From assembly GCF_902459465.1 (NCBI RefSeq), contig NC_047081.1, forward strand, positions 372,001-436,000: a stretch of DNA of 64,000 nucleotides, written 5' to 3'. A program made the position numbers and the translations under genes. The stretch comes from Asterias rubens (taxonomy: Eukaryota > Echinodermata > Asteroidea > Forcipulatida > Asteriidae). Positions 46,668 to 58,119 of the stretch are shown piece by piece. The notes beneath the pieces were generated by a model. It worked only from the letters and a program-made list of their open reading frames with translations, ran no database searches and was not told where the DNA came from. Every line of letters begins with the position of its first letter. Within the stretch, counting starts at the first letter, position 1.

Positions 46668-49493
46668 TTACTTCTGGTCCGGGTGAACCTTGTTCAAGCA
46701 CATTACAGTCTTCAAGCAATGTTTGAAGATCGTTAGGACGAATAGGATGATCTCAAAGAGTGTAATGGATGAGATTCCAACGTAGAGTCCCATCAGGCCA
46801 CCAACAGAACCAAGGATGCTCTCAAACTGTAAGTAAGAATATCATTCATGTTGGTCATAACATTACCATTGCCGTGTTGTGGCCAGCGGATAAGGGCACC
46901 GGACTCAAGCTCTGGTGTTTCTAATCAGCAGATTGTGTGTGTAATTGAGTCCCGGTCGTGACACTTGTGTCCTTAATAAGCAAGACACTTTAATAACCAT
47001 GACTGCTTTGTCCTTCAGATGGGACGTAAAGACGTTGGACTCGTGCGTTGTGTACAACGCGTAAAAGAACCCAGTGCACTTATTGAAAAGAGAAGGGGTT
47101 CACCCTGTGCTCCTTGTTTGATTGGCTGCATGTTGCCCCATGGCACCTTGTTAACCATTACATGGTGCTATGTTCAAAATAATGAGTAGTCTCATACTTC
47201 AAACGTAGCCCCACAATCAATATTTTTCAAAGATAGGATTCACTTGTGACAAACAATGGAACATGAATATTAACTCTCCTACTCTTTGACCAATTAATAT
47301 CGTCCACTGTGGTTTTGAATGATAGATGCACTTTGCTAGCCTGCATATAATATCATGGCGTGAATGCATATACAAAGTACACAGTCAACTGTCTGACCAT
47401 TTACCGATGTGGTTGGGAGGGATGGCAACTTTTCTGCTAAATGTTGCCAACAATAATTATGAGAGATTTCTTGACGGGTATTCAACAGACTATGCATCAC
47501 CACATAGTGTGGTAACTTTTCTGCTATATAATACCAACAATATGAGAGTTAATTGAGATTGCTTGAAAGGTATTCAACATATTATCTTGGATATGAACTT
47601 ACCGTCCATGATGGTACCTCAGTCACCGATTGGTAATTCAACTCCTCAAAGTAAATGTGCAAACGGGCCATGTTCTTCCTGCGATCAAGGACAAATTTAG
47701 TAGTCTTTATAACAAAGTTACTTGTATCCAACTAAAGTTTCTTACTTAAGAAACAGTTGGGCTTGCGCCAAAGGTAGGCTTAGCCTAATCATACTGTATT
47801 ATTGAAACAAGTCTAACTGTAGTTTGGCAAAGCCTACTCCAAGACGAGGCCTGACTCCTACGTTGAATACAATAACAGTTTAATGGGTGAATTGGCGCCC
47901 TGCCAAGAAAAGGCAAAAATATAGCTTGCGGGGTTGATCATCACTTTTTATTTGTTTATATTTTCACTTTTTGAATTGTTTTAAAAACCCACAGATTTTA
48001 AAAAGAATCTGCCGAAGACATGATGGATGTTTTTGTGTGAAATGTACACCTTCATTCCTCACGAGAATTTGTTTAAAGTAATTCATTAAAATAAAGTAAA
48101 AATCTCCTTAAAAATGCCAGTCGGGTATGGAAATAAGAAACAGGGAACTAATTTTGTTTGGCGACGTGGTTTATAACTTAGGGACATAGAGCGCCCTCAT
48201 GTGGTGGAAAAGTACTCAGATTTTTGTCTCACCTCGTGGTCTCCACATCTTGCAGAATTCTTGCCGCCACTTCGTTCTTCTCAGCTACACGACTGTACAA
48301 ATGCTCCTGAAAGATTAAATCATACCGCATCAAAATTAAACGGTAACGGCTAATGGCTAATACGACGCAGCCTTAGCCACTTCTGAAGCGGTCAAAGCCG
48401 TGGCTCGAAAGGAGAGAATAATAACATTTATTCAAACTCAAATTCTTCCCTGACTTTCTGACATTTCATGTGCGTGTCAGCGCCATTGCAGTGAGCCATC
48501 CGAATGGCGCCACCAACGGCGAGCATGACTCTCCACTTTCAAATACCCAAAAAGGTTAGTCTGAACTTATAGTTAAAACTTATAAGGGTGCCAGGACTGC
48601 CATTGATTATAACGTCTAGTAGGACTTTGAAATTACACGTATACTTCAGGTAACTACCCTTGCATAATCATTGTTTTCTACTACGTCTTGCAATATGAAA
48701 CCCACCTCATAGCGTTCAGACGGCCACACAGCCACGGACGAGCTAACCTGGAAACCAGTTTCCCTACAAAGAAAACGAACAATGTTCAATGTACAATCAT
48801 TTAAAGATTTTGTATTCATTTTCATTTAACTTGCATTTATTTGCACTTGTTTTATACCAGGGACATAGTGCCAAAAGATGGCGGCCAAAAGGGGTTTAGG
48901 AGATGTAGAGTAGCATTATCAACGCGCGCCGTTCTTGTTTTAATGCAAACTTTTATAGACGTGTTGGCGTTAACAAAAAAAGGTGGAATTTCCCCTCTTT
49001 TTAGGCCCATTTTCTTGGCAACAAGTTACGTGTACTTACTCGCAGGCTACTGGGCAGTAACAGTCAAGCTTGTCATCTTCATAAAGTGTCTCCACGAGCT
49101 GTCTACATCTCTCTGCAAATCAAAACGATCAAAACATACACTTCACATGAACACAATTTCAACCGCAAATTGCTCTAACACTGATGGGAACATGATGGAA
49201 CTTTGCTGACATCACGCCCAATTTTCTGTACAGTAATGTACTAGGTTCGTTTTACGTGCGATACACTACCCACGGGACCTACGGCTTTACGTCCCATCCG
49301 GAGGACGAAGCAATAGTGTTAGCAATTAAGGACACAAGAGTGTCAAGATCGGGACTTGAACACCGGCACCCTGTGTATCAGAAACACCAGAGCTTGAGTC
49401 AGGTGCTCTTATTCGCCCGGCCGCTACACGCCAAGTTATGTATAACCTACATTATCTTCAATGATCGATATTCTTACTTGTCCGCCCTCTCTC

Positions 49494-49539
<46 letters not shown>

Positions 49540-52500
49540 AATATGAATAAGTTAATAACTAAACCCTGATTGATTATAATTTTCAATGAACTTACGTTGT
49601 GTGCTGTTAAGAAAGCTGCACTTTTCACCTTCGAGTAGCAGATCTGAGACGCAGCCGCATGACTCCCTAAGATTCCTCTGCATACATTGCTTCTTACAAG
49701 CCAGTGGTGAATACGTGAAGAAGTCTGACTCGAAAAGAGTATCGCTACCGTCGGTGCAATTACTGTACTTCCCGCCAAGACGATCAATGAAAGTCTGTAG
49801 GTAAAACAAAGGGACAAAGGTCGTGGGTTCGAATCTCACTCGAGTAAATGCCTGTGATCAGAACTCGGGAAAGTTTGTTTTACCCTTTCAGTGTACGTTT
49901 ATATATTTTGTAGACTGAAAGGGTAAAACAAACTAACATCTTTATCTCCAATTCGTATCATCTTAAAAAAGGACCCCCCCCCCAAAAAAAAAATGAAAAA
50001 AAAAAAAAATGATAACTTTCAAGTCAACAGAGGGTGCCCATGGAATGTTTGGCACCCCACCTTCACCCATACCATAAACAATACCTTTCTGATAGCAATT
50101 GAGGTCGCCTGACCAGTGGAGGCAGTGAGACCCGTATCTTCAGGATTGGGAGTCGTCTGCCAATCGTCAACAGAGATCCGGACCCCGGACTCCGGGGAGA
50201 AAAGTCCGACGTATTCCGGCTGTTCGATGAACAATGTAAGATGCAGACCTGTGAAGGAACATTGAACAGTTTTTTTTTAAATATTGAACGGACCGACTTC
50301 AGGCATTTTGGAACAAAAACTTGACTTCGATAGACCGGCCCTGACTGACTAAGCGGTCCAAAGTGCACCGGGTTCATGATAGTGTGAGTTCGAAATTCTG
50401 GTTCCGGTCAAGGCACTCTACTTCTTGTGCCATTACATTAAAATGGTGAACAAGTGCATTATAAACAAGTAAAAATACCATTTCTGTTGAAAACATTCCG
50501 CTCAGGTAGGTGTTAAATATCCTACTCTACTAATCTAAACTAATACAGAGTTCTCCAGGACAAACGATCACTTGCCACGCCCCGAAGCCGTAGGATGTCA
50601 CTGTGGGTTTTTGAGGGACAGCTGACGAGCATTGAGGTCTTTCCGTAGAATGTCAAGTAAGTTAGTTTTGTGACGGCCACGACGGTCTCTCAGGTGTCCC
50701 GATCTAACTACAGCGAAGGGATGTAAGCCACATGTCTAATGTGTGAAGATCCCCAGTGCACCAGAACGTTGGACGAGTGGTATGGGATAATATACTGAGA
50801 GCCCGGGCAAAACAGTAAACATGTATAATTTACTTACCATACTGCGAGCCTGACTTGCTTGTTTCCCTTGCCGTCTCATTTCGGCCGTGGTTGTACGTGA
50901 AACAGTTTCCGAACTGACTGTTTTGAAACTTGTGGAAATCACTGCATAAGAAAAAAACAACAACTTGTCGTTTTTTTTTATAGACTAGGCACTAAACTAT
51001 CGGGTAAACCCCCAGGGCAACCTTATCACGACTTTCTTCCGGCCGGACGCACCAGTTAAACCAATGGGAGACTTTCTGGGACGATAGAGGGCAGCAGACT
51101 TATCAGGTAAATCCATTGTTCTTAGAATTATGCGCATGTTCAGAACTACGTAAACGATGGAAATTTACCCGGTATGTCTGCTGCCACCTAGCGTTGGAAA
51201 GTCTCTTATTATGACAGATATTGTCATGACCCCCAATGTCAGTGCTTAATTTGTCGTCTGCGATGAGGTTCCAGCTCCCTCTAAACACCCGGGGCATCTG
51301 GGCGCTATTGCCCCGTTGGTTCTAACTGGAATGCACGCTCCCGTCCGTCCCGCTGCGTACCTTTGAGTTTGTTGCCTACAAGCTGCCTGTCAATACAACA
51401 CATTTCCCCTACAAAACACTTCAAACTTACGTATAGTTGCAAGGACGCTTGTCAAATGTACACTGCAGAATTAAGTCCTCAGCCTGATGCCCCAACACGT
51501 CCAGCTCTTCTCTGGTTGGGTTGGCAACGTTGATGATGTCACTGTAATCCTCTGATTTGGAGTTCTCTAGGAAGCCATTCCAGTCACTCTCGCCCGTGAC
51601 GTCACCGAAATCGTAGTAGTCAACGTACTCGAAGTTTTGGAAGTCTGTGCTGCCGAAACCGGTGAACCATTCATCGATGAAGGAGAAACTACCACCGGGA
51701 GTGCCGAATCCACCCCCGCCGAAACTTGCACCACCACCGCCAAAACTTCCACCCCCACCGCCAAAACTTCCACCCCCACCGCCAAAACTTCCACCCCCAC
51801 CGCCCAAACTTCCACCCCCACCGCCCAAACTTCCACCCCCACCGCCCAAACTTCCACCCCCACCGCCCAAACTTCCACCCCCACCGCCCAAACTTCCACC
51901 CCCACCGCCCAAACTTCCACCCCCACCGCCCAAACCTCCACCCCCACCGCCCAAACTTCCACCCCCACCGCCCAAACTTCCACCCCCACCGCCCAAACTT
52001 CCACCCCCACCGCCCAAACTTCCACCCCCACCTCCGATAGAGCTGCTTCCACCGGCCCTCCTCTTCCTCCCACCGCCACCACCACCGGCACCCGAAGAAA
52101 GATACGCATCAAGCCAATTAGCCTGCGAAGACCAGTCAAAAAACCAAGAATAATCGGCATCTCCTCCACTGATTCCACCATCGATGGCAATAACTCCTTC
52201 AAACCGGGTACCAACAAGCTTAGACCGCCTCAGCCTATTCATATTACACACCGTAACGGCAGGGAAACCTACGTTGGTCTTTGTGATAACATCAATTGTG
52301 GTACCGTATGGATTGCCCAAGTAATCAAGGACCAGATATGTCCCCTGGTAAGAGAAGAGCGCAAACGCACCGAGCAGAACGATCAACCAAAAAAGACCGA
52401 CAAGGCAGTTGCTGGCATTGGTAATCCTACTCACTCCATGTGCGGTTGTTTCGTTTCCAAAGTCGGTCACAATGGAGCCGATAGTCTCCTTCTGTGGATT

Positions 52501-53240
52501 GGATGGAGAAAATAAAAACACAATGTCAACAATTTACAAGTTATTTCCACGGGTTTTAAAGAAACAATCTTTCCATTTAAGTTCCAGTGAATCTGTTAAA
52601 ACTGCAGGGTCAAAATGGTCCTGGAATTCGGGTCACAGGGAGCCAGTGTAGCAGGAGATTCTGTGCCCCCCCCCCCCCCCCCCATCAATACGGGGAACTG
52701 TGTCCAAACTACATCTTATATCTTCTTTTGAGACATTGTCCTTCAGCCAACATTAATTTCCAATAGGGGGACGTCATCTCCGAGGGGTGGGGTGGAGGCA
52801 GATTACGCTGGGACACCGGACCCTTTCCATGGTCAGTATGAATCTGTCTCAAACTTACCCTGAACATGCGCGAGACTTACGCAGAACCCACCGGCGAGTC
52901 AAAGTCCGAGTATGACCCAAATATGATCCAAATAATATTAAGGGTGTATTTGGTTTTGCGGTGACCTTTAATATAGCCGTAACCTATGGGTTCTTAATCA
53001 TTCTTTTGAGGACATGCTTCTTATTATGCTAACTGGCCGCAGAGTTAATAGTATATTTTTCAGAATTCGAGCAACTTCTCAGATTTTGTCTTCGATCTTA
53101 CCTTTTTAGGGGTATCTTCTTCAGTTGATGTCTTAGGCTTCTCGTAATTGGGTGGACCAGGGTTCTCCATCGGCACGACCATAAAGGCATTGTCGTAGTT
53201 TGCACTAGACTCGATACCGGTCATCGTCATTTGTTGTTTA
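46668..53240 (-). CDS. DEG/ENaC (acid-sensing-like) sodium channel subunit (698 aa, 10 coding exons) with glycine heptad array
   Basis: Coding exons on minus are 53230-53102, 52491-51431, 50941-50838, 50248-50085, 49794-49596, 49112-49040, 48763-48706, 48306-48233, 47678-47603 and 46826-46668. They sum to 2097 nt and every phase matches. A splice acceptor at 53241-53242 implies a 5'UTR exon upstream. Features in order: cytosolic N-terminus with the HG gating motif (TTAHGVSRI, near residue 61), TM1 (71-91), FPAVTVCNMNRLRRSK, RKRR furin-like site (185-188), fifteen GGGGGSL-type heptads (about 196-300), GHQAEDLILQCTFD, DFHKFQNSQFGNCFTY, LHLTLFIEQPEY, a Cys-rich block ending CGCVSD, and TM2 with GGLMGLYVGISSITLFEI. 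GIS at 663-665 is the selectivity-filter G/S-x-S. Subunits form trimeric amiloride-sensitive Na+ channels at the plasma membrane. The activating ligand (acid, peptide, other) cannot be assigned. Confidence 0.93.
46872..47120 (+). repeat. tRNA-derived SINE 'S2' in channel intron 9
   Basis: A tRNA-like head ('gtggccagcggataagggca', later GAGTCCCGGTCG) continues to 'gatgggacgtaaagacgttg', 'aacccagtgcacttattgaa' and 'agagaaggggtt'. A reversed copy lies at 49240-49440 and a reversed fragment at 9540-9640. Confidence 0.8.
49240..49440 (-). repeat. SINE 'S2', reversed, in channel intron 5
   Basis: 'tttacgtcccatccggagga', 'gtcaagatcgggacttgaac' and 'accagagcttgagtc' are the reverse complement of the S2 body and head. 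Confidence 0.75.
49484..49534. repeat. (CT)n microsatellite
   Basis: An almost pure CT/TC run with one TA interruption lies in channel intron 5, about 60 bases from the donor of the exon at 49596-49794. Confidence 0.95.
49801..49934. repeat. S1 SINE fragment plus 20-bp perfect inverted repeat
   Basis: A B-box GGTCGTGGGTTCGAATCTCA and the S1 tail 'atgcctgtgatca' are followed by AGTTTGTTTTACCCTTTCAG (49872-49891) and its exact inverse CTGAAAGGGTAAAACAAACT (49915-49934), separated by 23 bases. It would form a stable hairpin in the channel transcript intron. Confidence 0.75.
50340..50435 (+). repeat. Possible tRNA-derived SINE fragment
   Basis: 'ctgactgactaagcggtcca' followed by 'gagttcgaaattctggttcc' and 'ggtcaaggcactctacttct' has the A-box/B-box order of a tRNA-like head, in channel intron 4. 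Confidence 0.45.
51066..51207. repeat. Hairpin element 'M4', copy 2
   Basis: GGGAGACTTTCTGGGACG and GAGGGCAGCAGACTTATCAG are mirrored by TGTCTGCTGCCACCTAGCG and GGAAAGTCTCTTA. It aligns with 44882-45000 and lies in channel intron 2. Confidence 0.85.
51717..52040 (-). repeat. Coding 21-bp minisatellite, 15 units, encoding GGGGGS[L/F]
   Basis: On the plus strand the unit reads CCACCCCCACCGCCCAAACTT, nearly perfect for about 315 bp inside exon 2 of the channel gene. Four units at the low-coordinate end use 'aaaact' or 'gaaact', giving Phe instead of Leu, and one has Gly for Ser. Long proline-rich frames on the plus strand are its shadows. Confidence 0.97.
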
Positions 53241-53305
53241 CTAAAAAAACAATTATATGTAAACAAAACCGATCAGCGCACTCGTAATTCATATCAGTGT
53301 AGTAC

Positions 53306-53676
53306 TTTAAAGGCACTGGACACTATTGGTAGCTACTACAAAACAATTATTGTTAGCATAAAAACTTACTTGATAACGAGCAATTGAGAGCTGTTGATAG
53401 TATAAAACATTGTGAGAAACGGCTCCCACCGAACATAGTTTCAAGAAAGAGGTAATTTTATTATCACTGAAATAATACAGTTCGGCTGAAGCCTTTTATT
53501 GTGCATTATGGAAGCACACACGTGATGCAACAAGTGTGTTTTTCTTTCATTTTCCTCTTGCAAATTCACAGAGAAACATTGAGTCCAAATTTCACAGGTT
53601 TATTACTTTGCATATGTTGGGATACACCAAGTGATGAAACTGGTCTTTGACAATATTACCAAACATGCCTTTAAAG
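53306..53676. repeat. MITE-like repeat 'M1', subfamily b, copy 1
   Basis: It starts TTAAAGGCACTGGACACTAT and ends ACATGCCTTTAAA, a terminal inverted repeat. The body includes 'gagctgttgatagtataaaa' and 'cattgtgagaaacggctccc', shared in reverse with 55086-55437. Confidence 0.8.
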
Positions 53677-55085
53677 GGCCTGTGCATATACGCATGGCGG
53701 TGAGTCTGAGAACTATCGGCAATAAAAACTTAATAGGTTGTAAAGTAGGCCCATCGTCAGCTTTTGATACTTACTATTAAGCATTTTGAGAATCTTTTCA
53801 CTTCGAAGAAATGTGGTTATCAGAATAAACTATTATACCACCTTTATGTAGTAATATCACCTAATGTTAAACTTTTTTTTCAAGTATTAACACACAGATA
53901 ATCCTTTGCCTCCATGGCGTCAGATTATACAAAATAAATGTCATAAAAAGAGCTGTGAAAAGGGGGCTTGTTAGGAAAAATGCAAACGGAAACATATAGT
54001 TCTCTCATTGGCCAGAAGTGCCACCTAGAAAAAAATGTACACCCTTGTGTCTCCCTACACGTTGACCCTAGTTGCCCCACTGTTATCAGTTGTGGCACTT
54101 AACTGTTAAGTTCATCTTACCTCATTGTGGTAATCGGGATCAGTCCTGGAGGACTTTATTCCAATTTAATCCGGGGAAAAAAACTCAAGATGAGATCCGG
54201 GAACAGCAAGGAATGTCCCTCCGCGAAACGAAGGGCTACCTTTTAGTCAAACTCAAGCAACGCGTCTGCCCGGTTCTTCTTACGAAGGGCATCTTATCAA
54301 CTACCTCTTGGGATTTTATCGACTGACTCCTCACTTGATCGATCGACTACTTTGTCCAAGAGGGATCATTGATCACTGGGCCGGGGGTACTTTTTGTCCA
54401 CCAAGTTTTCTTTGTCAAGTGGGAGTCATTCTTTTATTGGAGAAAAAAGACGATGCTTAATGTGGAAGCAAAATGAGATAGCAAATAATTGTAGAGGGGC
54501 TCCATCTATTATTTTTACAATATTATTTCTGATCACGGGCTCCAGGCTGGACCCTCTCTGCAATGTAACTTTTGTCGGCTTTGAGACCCATTTCGAGACC
54601 ATTCTCTTGATACCAGCTTCGTCTTAAAGCATGGAGGAAGAAGCAAGCCACAAGGGAAAGCGTTCAACTTGATGGGACCTAAAGACATAACCGAAGTCCT
54701 AGCCGATAGCCCAAAGCCGGAGTAACTTAAGCCGTAGTCTAGTCCTGAACAGGGCTTAGTGTCTTGCAGTGCACCCCTAGGCAATGCTTGGGAGGGTTAA
54801 GCTAAAATCGATGCTATTAATATTTGACATTCTCGTGTGTAAGTCACAAAAAGCGATGCATAGCTACCGAATGATCGATTAGAGCAATCTCCAGAAGACT
54901 AACAGAAGAACATACAACTGTTCTCAAACGAAATCGATCAGCATCCATTGTTTACTTCTGAGGGGAAACTTTTTGGAGATGAATATAACGGGACCGATAA
55001 ACATTGGGCAGCTCACGACATGGATGGCGTGCCCATGCAGGGGCGGGGTCAGAGTGAGATGGGTGGGGTGCTCAGACCGCAATCG

Positions 55086-55437
55086 TAAAGGTATCGGGAA
55101 CGTTTGGTAATGTCAAGAAAGGTATTCTCACTTTGTGTAGCCCAACATCATGCATAAAATAACAAACCTGTGAAATTTGGGCTCAACTGTTCTTTAAAGT
55201 TGCAGGAGAGTATTGAAACAGAAAACATACTTATTGCAATACTTTGTGTGCTCTTCACATGTATAATTAAAGGCTTCGGCTGAAGTATTTTATTATTTAA
55301 TTAAGAAATTACCTCTTTCTCAAAAACTACGCGCACTTCAGAGGGAGCTGTTTCTCACAATGTTTTATACTATCAACAGCTCTTCATTTCTCGTTTACCA
55401 AGTAAGTGTATTTACCAATAGTGTCAAGAGCCTTTAG
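55086..55437. repeat. MITE-like repeat 'M1', subfamily b, copy 2 (reverse)
   Basis: It ends ACCAATAGTGTCAAGAGCCTT, the inverse of the 53306 start. The left half ('ataacaaacctgtgaaattt') resembles the subfamily a body at 7355-7760 and 60960-61309, so it joins features of both subfamilies. Confidence 0.75.
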
Positions 55438-58119
55438 CCAAAACATAACTCTTGTATAGGTCACGGACTACACGTTGCAAACATTCATGGGGGCGGTGAC
55501 AGTAAAAACAACATCACATCGAAGAGCTTCGTCCAGTCTTCGATTTTTGTCCTTCGGTGTCTTTTGTTGACCACACCTCCTCAGCGACACAATCGTCTCC
55601 CACCCCTACTTGTCGTTTTAATAATTCAAAAGAGGATTGTGTCCTTGCCCCTTTGGCTTTAAACCGTGTGTTTGGTCCCCTGTCTCACAGTTAATAAAGA
55701 TAGTTCTCAGTATCATATATGGGGGTCAGACGAACTTGCTCCCAGCCTCGTTTTCGTCACAGTGCCATGGGTGGATAGCAAGATACCTGCCGTGCGATAA
55801 AAGTTTTGTCGAACATCAAGTCGATCATAAGAAACAATTTTCTTTTTTTTACAAATCCAGCAAAATGTATAATCCATCATATACACGGTATATGCGCGGG
55901 GCTTAAGCCGGAGCACCTGGAGGGACGTTTGTAAAATGCCGCGATCTGATGGTCATGAATAAGTGATCATTCCTTTGGAAATAAATAAGCGAAACAAGCA
56001 AAACAAAAAAATATGTTCCCTTTTTTGTTTACTGTTGAGCTTGATGAGACAAGCCTTATCAAACACACTGTAAAACCATTGTCTGAAAGTTTTTACGTTC
56101 GTTTTCTGAGAAGTATTTGTTTATTGGCTTAATTTTATGTGACAAATTATTGATTTGTGTTGAACAAACTTTCAGCTATTGTTTCGCAATCGCCATGGTT
56201 GCTCCTTTATAGTTTCTTGGTTCCACGTTTCAAGGACTCTCTGTGTTTGTGCGAGGCCAGAATGATCAGCCTTCTCCAATCTCTTTGTCTGATCAGTTTC
56301 ATTGGTTTTTGAAAGAGTAGCTCATCCCCATTTCTTTGTTTCAAAAAACATATCACACATCCATGAGGAAAATCCAAAATAGTTGGTCACTTTGAGTGAG
56401 ATGCTAAGCACAAAATAAGCATAAGTCTACCCCCGAGCATGACACCCACAACCAGCCAAAAAGGACCACCAAGCCCTGGGTGTGCCTCCTTCGACCCATA
56501 TCCCTAATCTAGATCAATATTCAGGGTAGAATGTAAGTAGGATTTGAAACTTTGCATGGTGGAAGTAAGATATAGAAAAGTTTGCGGTAACACCATGTAA
56601 AATCCTCGTGTCTTGAGACGCCCCCCCCCCCCCCTTGCAATAGATGCAGGTTCAATCTGGTTCGGGTCGGTTTGATCTGGGCCGAGTTTCATAAAGTGTT
56701 AACTCACATAGAATGTTGGCTGGTAATCTGTTTTTGTAAGCAAGATTTCCCCGTGCTTAGCGGGTTTTTGTGCTAGGCTTTATGAAATTGGGCACATGTT
56801 CTTTGTTGCCACCTTGGAGATTTAAGATTTTTAAAGTTTGAAACGTAGAGTAGAGACTTGGTTATGTTATCTGTGATCGGGGTGTATTTTTAGTCTTACC
56901 AACAACGGTTGCCCCCAAAACGCGCCCTCACACGAGGCAAGTTTGCAATCGCTGATGCAAGAATGCGATCTCAGACTTGAAAGAAGTCTTCAGTACACTA
57001 CAGAATCACTCGGGCTAGAAAGTTTACCATGGCAGTGACATTTTAGTAGCCGTATTTAGCCCCATTTTTGATAAAAAAACATACTTTTCCTTAGTTTCTG
57101 TTTGTTAAAATCTTCGTCAAAGTTTATGATTTACATAATTGTTAGTGTTATTATTATTAGAGGAAAGACAAAAATCTTGAGGCGTCTGCATTGAATACAT
57201 TCTAATTTGAAGCATGCCATGGATGGAGGTATGAAGTGACCTGAAAATGTTTTGAACTTTTATCAGAGCCCAACGCCCACTAAATTGTTAATTTATTTTG
57301 ATCCACGGCGTCGCACTTGAAATACGCGTATGGAAGCCCCATATGGCGACCCAATAATGCATCACAAATCTTTTTAATGGTAGAGTTTTTTTTTTCATTT
57401 TTGTTAAAAATCGACAGTTTCAGGGTCAAAAGAGGACAAAAACGGACACTGGTACCCCGTTTTCCAGCTGTACACACAAAGACAATGTCCCTGGTGTCTG
57501 CGAACCAACTAAGCAAACTTGCCTACGTGGCTTGACTGCGCATGTGCACATCCTGATGTCGGTGTCACTGCTAAACCATACGTGGCATTAAGAAAGTCCG
57601 TAAGTCGATGATTATTTCCAACTTTTGAACCTAGAAAAGATCCAAAGTTCTTGTTCTGGGTTCTCACGAACATAGTTACACATTGTGTGAGTAACATTCT
57701 GCAGTTTTGTTGTTGTTTTGAGGAATTTCAAGGGTAAAATACCGAGTGTTTCCTACCAAAAACGCCGGACGGCGGCCATTTTGACATGTGTGTTAACTGC
57801 ATGTAATGTAATCGTACGGTAAGCAATTCGTGTTTATAGCTACGTGTTTATAGCTACGTGTTTAGAGGTGACGTAATATTACCATTTGAACCGGAAAAGA
57901 CACAATCTAAGAAGATATCAATGACTTGGTACCATTTCTTGATGAACTCACATAGTGAGTTGTAAACTGGAATGTTTTGTTGGTCCTCTCCTGACGACTT
58001 TTTGACTCATTTTTTTTACAAAATCAATCAAAAGTTATTCCTGGACAGCGGTTTCTGTTGTGTGTACTTTTTTTCTGACGATACGTCAATAAGAATTTGA
58101 GCATCTTCGTAGCACAACC

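Larger units (their letters stand above)
53241..58119. other. Intergenic region between divergent DEG/ENaC and SEC24 genes
   Basis: It should contain the 5'UTR exon of the channel and both promoters. It holds two 'M1' elements (53306-53676 and 55086-55437), another repeat at 53690-53840 related to 12600-12740, and a poly-C tract at 56621-56634. Just upstream of SEC24, GACGGCGGCCATTTTGAC (57767-57784) contains an inverted YY1-like core. No gene is supported. Confidence 0.5.

Noticed and set aside
48873-48890. AAGATGGCGGCC motif resembling a YY1 site
   Set aside because: It lies deep in an intron of the channel gene with no start site or exon next to it; a single match is not enough.
51567-52515. 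Proline-rich and threonine-rich frames opposite the channel exon, and a valine-rich frame on the same strand
   Set aside because: They are shadows of the glycine heptad repeat. The frame with TM1, FPAVTVCN and matching splice phases is the real one.
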